A stretch of 64,000 nucleotides of DNA, taken from Paenibacillus sp. FSL H7-0357 (GTDB lineage Bacteria; Bacillota; Bacilli; Paenibacillales; Paenibacillaceae). The stretch lies in NCBI RefSeq assembly GCF_000758525.1, contig NZ_CP009241.1, forward strand, positions 3,906,001 to 3,970,000. Reading direction: 5' to 3'. The notes below the pieces were generated by a model that worked only from the letters and a program-made list of their open reading frames with translations, did no database searches and was not told the origin of the DNA. Below are positions 61,129 to 64,000 of the stretch, in pieces. Positions within the stretch are counted from its first letter, which is position 1. Every line of letters starts with the position of its first letter. The position numbers and the translations under genes were made by a program.

Positions 61129-62217
61129 ATGATCGTTCATCAAGCCTATAAATACCGCATCTACCCGAATACCGAGCAACAGCAACTCATTCGTCGAATG
61201 TTTGGCTGTTGCCGCTTTGTGTTCAATCATTTCCTGGAAGAGTGGAACCAAACCTATGCCGAGACAGGCAAAGGTTTGTCCTATCAGACCTGTGCGACAC
61301 AGCTCCCCTTCCTAAAAACACAATATGACTGGCTCAAAGAAGTCGATAGTATTGCTTTACAGTCCGCCGTTCGGCATGTGGCAGATAGCTTTGACCGCTT
61401 TTTCAAAAAGCAAAATCAAGCGCCTCGCTTCAAAAGCCGGAAGCATCCAGTACAAAGCTACACCACGAAATTCACGAACGGAAATATCGCCATTGAAGGC
61501 AACCAATTGAAGCTTCCCAAGCTCGGCTGGATGCGTTTCGCCAACTCTCGGAAGCTGGAGGGTCGTATACTGTCCGCTACGGTACGGCAAAACGCCAGCG
61601 ATAAGTATTTTGTCTCCCTGGTTTGCGAGGTCGAAAAGACCCCGCTCCCACAAGCAGATGCACATATCGGCATTGACTTGGGGCTTAAGGAATACGCTGT
61701 GTGCTCCAACGGCGAGCATTTTGCCAACCCCAGGTTTTACCGTCAATATGAGAAAAAGCTTGCGCTGTGGCAGCGGCGTTTGGCGAGACGCACACCAGGG
61801 GGCTCCAACTGGAAGAAAGCCAAGAAACACATTGCCCGTATTCACGAACACATTGCAAATTCCCGGAACGATTTTCTCCACAAGATGACAACGAAGCTGA
61901 TCCGTGAGTGCCAAACGATCAGCATCGAACATCTGCATGTGGCGAATATGATTCAAAATCCCAAACTCTCCAAGTCCATCGCTGATGCGTCCTGGGGCGA
62001 ATGGGTGCGTCAACTGACGTATAAAGCATCCTGGTATGGACGAACCCTCCGGGTTGCCGACACCTTCGAGCCGACCAGTCAGCAGTGCCACGTATGCGGC
62101 ACGATCCATCCCGAAGTGAAGAACCTCTCGATTCGAGAATGGACATGTGTAGCTTGCGGAACACACCATGATCGGGATGAAAATGCGGCTCATAATATCA
62201 AACAGGTAGCGGTATAG
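61129..62217 (+). CDS. tnpB: TnpB, RNA-guided endonuclease of the IS200/IS605 group
   Basis: A 362-residue protein ancestral to Cas12. The N-terminal helix-turn-helix part has YRIYPNTEQQQLIRRMFGCC. The RuvC-like nuclease residues are Asp near 183 (HIGIDLGLKEYAV), Glu near 266 (ISIEHLHVANM) and Asp near 347 (THHDRDENAAHNI). A four-Cys zinc finger sits near 320-340 (CHVCG, CVACG). All catalytic residues are in place, so it looks active. ATG 61129 follows AAAGGGGGTG. TnpB cuts DNA matching a guide at the end of its omega RNA and preserves the element's copies. Confidence 0.95.
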   Translation: MIVHQAYKYRIYPNTEQQQLIRRMFGCCRFVFNHFLEEWNQTYAETGKGLSYQTCATQLPFLKTQYDWLKEVDSIALQSAVRHVADSFDRFFKKQNQAPRFKSRKHPVQSYTTKFTNGNIAIEGNQLKLPKLGWMRFANSRKLEGRILSATVRQNASDKYFVSLVCEVEKTPLPQADAHIGIDLGLKEYAVCSNGEHFANPRFYRQYEKKLALWQRRLARRTPGGSNWKKAKKHIARIHEHIANSRNDFLHKMTTKLIRECQTISIEHLHVANMIQNPKLSKSIADASWGEWVRQLTYKASWYGRTLRVADTFEPTSQQCHVCGTIHPEVKNLSIREWTCVACGTHHDRDENAAHNIKQVAV

Positions 62218-62245
62218 CAATTACCTATAAAAATAAAACATAGAA

Positions 62246-62343
62246 CTGCGGGAACGCAGGGATCGCTTGCCCATAAGAGGAGGTTGCTCCTCTGTTCGCA
62301 AGAATCCACCCCTTCAAGCGTCAGCTAAGTGGTGGAGATTCAA
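62246..62343 (+). ncRNA. Putative omega RNA scaffold at the right end of the TnpB element
   Basis: Three hairpins follow the tnpB stop: CTGCG-GGAA-CGCAG (62246-62259, GNRA loop); CTTGC...AGAGGAG-GTTG-CTCCTCT...GCAAG; and the right-end hairpin GAATCCACC...GGTGGAGATTC. This layout matches the TnpB-associated RNA that overlaps the 3' end of tnpB and extends into flanking DNA as guide. The guide would start near 62344. The 5' limit is unknown and may lie inside tnpB. Confidence 0.6.
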
Positions 62344-62377
62344 TCGATCTTATCCATTCAATCGCATGGGGAAGAGC

Positions 62378-63445
62378 TTACTTCTCCACTTTCAATTTGA
62401 CTGTGAATGTTGTACCCTGGTCGGGCTCACTCCTAACCGTTATGGCACCGCCCACCAGTTCAATGACCCGCAGCGAAAGAGCAAGTCCAAGGCCGTTTCC
62501 CTCCCCGGAGTGGGAAGTATCTCCCTGATAGAATTTATCGAAAATATGCTTCATCGTTTCTTCGTCCATGCCGCAGCCAGTGTCTGCTACCGTAACCGTA
62601 ATCGTATCTTTATCTGAAGTCTGCGATAAGGTGATCGTTCCGCCGGGGGCTGTAAATTTCAGCGCATTGGAGAGAAGATTAAGCCACACGATCTCAAGCA
62701 TACTTTCATCTGCACGAATGATGGCACGGTCCTCTATGTCCGCCGCAAATTCGATATTCTTCGCTTCCCAGGAATTTTCAAAAGTAAGGGCGCAATCGCA
62801 TAGCTGTCTGCACAGATCATAGGGTTCGGCAACGTGATTAATCTCCTGATTATCCAATTTGTTCAGCTTCAGAATATTGATCACCAGCGTCGTTAATTTT
62901 TGGGAGGCCGAAATGATTGTATTAGTATATTCTGTACGAAGTTTCGGCGACAGATCAACCTTTTGCAGCGCCATAGCGTAACTATGAATGACGGATAGGG
63001 GGGTTTTAATTTCATGGGACACATTGGATATGAAATCGTTTTTGAGTGTTTCGATGCTGCCGAGCTCTTCAACCATCTTGTTAAAATCCTCGAACATTAC
63101 GTCCACATAATCCTTCTTATCCGCTCTATGGAGTGGTTCCAGATAGACAGAAAAATCGCCTTCCGCTACCTGTTTTGCGGCCTCGCTGAGTTTTCTCATG
63201 GGCTTATCAAAGGTTTTGTACTTCTGCCTTGCGGTGAAAAGGCAGAAGATGAGGGCAACGATGATCCAATATCCCGTGATCCCGAAGATGTATTGCGGTG
63301 GAACGTTTTCTACGGAAAGATAGGCATCGTAGATCAGCGCTTGCCCTGCGGTCAGCGTGGACAGCACAATAAAGGTCCAGAAAAACTCTTTCCATGAAAA
63401 ATGCTGCGATTTGAGCCGGAGCTTCTCTTTCTTTATCTTCCTCAT
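62378..63445 (-). CDS. Sensor histidine kinase with HAMP domain
   Basis: A 355-residue membrane kinase. Two helices near 18-38 and 52-70 enclose a short extracellular loop, then HAMP (MRKLSEAAKQVAEGDFSVYL), the H-box FISNVSHEIKTPLSVIHSYA near 145, the N-box LNLLSNALKFT near 250, DTGCGM and GNGLGLALS. The short sensor loop suggests it senses the membrane, cell-wall stress or antimicrobial peptides, as in BceS-like kinases. Its start overlaps the regulator stop (ATGA). Confidence 0.92.
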   Translation of the reverse strand: MRKIKKEKLRLKSQHFSWKEFFWTFIVLSTLTAGQALIYDAYLSVENVPPQYIFGITGYWIIVALIFCLFTARQKYKTFDKPMRKLSEAAKQVAEGDFSVYLEPLHRADKKDYVDVMFEDFNKMVEELGSIETLKNDFISNVSHEIKTPLSVIHSYAMALQKVDLSPKLRTEYTNTIISASQKLTTLVINILKLNKLDNQEINHVAEPYDLCRQLCDCALTFENSWEAKNIEFAADIEDRAIIRADESMLEIVWLNLLSNALKFTAPGGTITLSQTSDKDTITVTVADTGCGMDEETMKHIFDKFYQGDTSHSGEGNGLGLALSLRVIELVGGAITVRSEPDQGTTFTVKLKVEK

Positions 63446-64000
63446 TGCAGCACTGCCTTGTAACCAAGTCCATGAACCGTCATGATCTTGAAATCCTCAC
63501 AGCAGGAGAACTTGTCCCGAAGTTTAACAATATATACATCCACGGCACGCAGGCTTGTTTCGCTGCCAATGCCCCAAAATTCATCCATAAGCTGGGCACG
63601 GGAAAAGGTATGTTTGGGATAGGAAAGCATCTTGTAGAGTATGTTGAATTCCCGTAGCGTCACCGAAATTTCCTCACCGTTTACCGTTGCGGTCATCTCA
63701 TCTGCGTCCATCATAAGACTTCCTACCGCCAGTTTCTTTTCATGAGCAATATTCGCCCGTCGAAGCAGAGCACCCACACGCATTACCAGTTCGTCCATAT
63801 TGACCGGTTTGACCATGTAATCGTCAATCCCTGCACGAAACCCTTTTTGTTTCGAGGAAATATCGTCACGGGCGGTAACAAAAAGAATAGGGATAGTCTT
63901 GTTAATAGCCCTGACCGTTTCCACAAATTCAAAGCCATCAATCTCCGGCATCATAACGTCTGAGATGATAAGGTCGTACAGACTGTTATACATCAAATCA
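63442..64000 (-). CDS. OmpR-family response regulator (N-terminus beyond window)
   Basis: The receiver has the phospho-acceptor Asp in LIISDVMMPEIDG, Thr in LFVTARDD and Lys in YMVKPVNMDE; the DNA-binding winged helix is at the C-terminus (REFNILYKMLSYPKHTFSRA, RAVDVYIVKLRDKF, HGLGYKAVL). The first part of the receiver with the acidic pocket lies past position 64000, so the start is not visible. It is the partner of the kinase just downstream. Confidence 0.92.
   Translation of the reverse strand, partial: DLMYNSLYDLIISDVMMPEIDGFEFVETVRAINKTIPILFVTARDDISSKQKGFRAGIDDYMVKPVNMDELVMRVGALLRRANIAHEKKLAVGSLMMDADEMTATVNGEEISVTLREFNILYKMLSYPKHTFSRAQLMDEFWGIGSETSLRAVDVYIVKLRDKFSCCEDFKIMTVHGLGYKAVLQ

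Larger units (their letters stand above)
61012..62343 (+). mobile_element. Solitary TnpB element of the IS200/IS605 group (no TnpA)
   Basis: The left end probably begins after TTTAT (61007-61011) and has a subterminal hairpin CTCCG-A-CCT-CTGT-AGG-CGGAG. The right end has an imperfect hairpin from GAATCCACC to GGTGGAGATTC and ends near ATTCAA. Only the tnpB gene lies inside, so mobility would need a TnpA from elsewhere. There are no target duplications, as expected for single-strand transposition. The boundaries are by eye, plus or minus several bases. Confidence 0.7.

Overview
The window looks like a chromosomal stretch of a Paenibacillus or a close relative (low-to-mid GC Firmicutes). The basis is the strong AGGAGG-type ribosome sites, the frequent GTG/TTG starts, the YesM/YesN plus LplABC-type sugar uptake sets, CcpA-like cre sites, and a Bacillus/Staphylococcus-style nitrate module (NarGHJI, NreABC, NarK, YwiC, NsrR, Hmp). 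No rRNA, tRNA, CRISPR array or prophage was seen. The only clear mobile elements are a solitary TnpB element and a dispersed small foldback repeat.

Layout. 1-6.5 kb: a two-component pair (YesM-like, cut by the left edge, and YesN-like) followed by a lipoprotein and two permeases for an oligosaccharide ABC importer, ending in a truncated GH13 glucosidase. 6.5-24 kb: an anaerobic nitrate respiration and NO-defence island. It holds hmp (apparent ATT start) divergent from nsrR, a small hemerythrin-like gene, narGHJI-nreABC-hemerythrin, a narK fused to a PAS domain, moaA, an acetolactate synthase and ywiC. GGG-N4-CCC palindromes matching the NreC operator recur before narG and narK. 24-33.6 kb: small regulators and two sugar-oxidation clusters (one Gfo/Idh/MocA dehydrogenase with two xylose-isomerase-like TIM barrels under an AraC regulator; two Gfo/Idh/MocA genes opposite an RpiR regulator), with TetR and MerR genes between them. 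33.6-45.2 kb: a VanZ-like protein, then a second LplABC/YesMN set on the minus strand and a divergent GH2 glycosidase. 45.2-57 kb: a GntR-regulated operon with hydantoinase/oxoprolinase A and B subunits, a spermidine/putrescine-type ABC importer, an M24 peptidase and an MFS transporter. 57-64 kb: a zinc-ribbon/deoxyribosyltransferase-like protein of unknown role, a three-gene set (two unknown membrane proteins and a DHA2 exporter), a TnpB element with its putative omega RNA, and a two-component system cut by the right edge.

How it fits together. The nar island would sense nitrate (NreA) and oxygen loss (NreB iron-sulfur PAS) and switch on nitrate reduction and transport through NreC. NsrR and Hmp handle the nitric oxide by-product, and two hemerythrin-like proteins may buffer oxygen or NO. 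The flanking regions are carbon-scavenging modules, each with its own sensor or repressor, several with cre sites. A roughly 220-bp repeat with 14-bp terminal inverted repeats occurs in at least four intergenic places and appears to have broken one gene.
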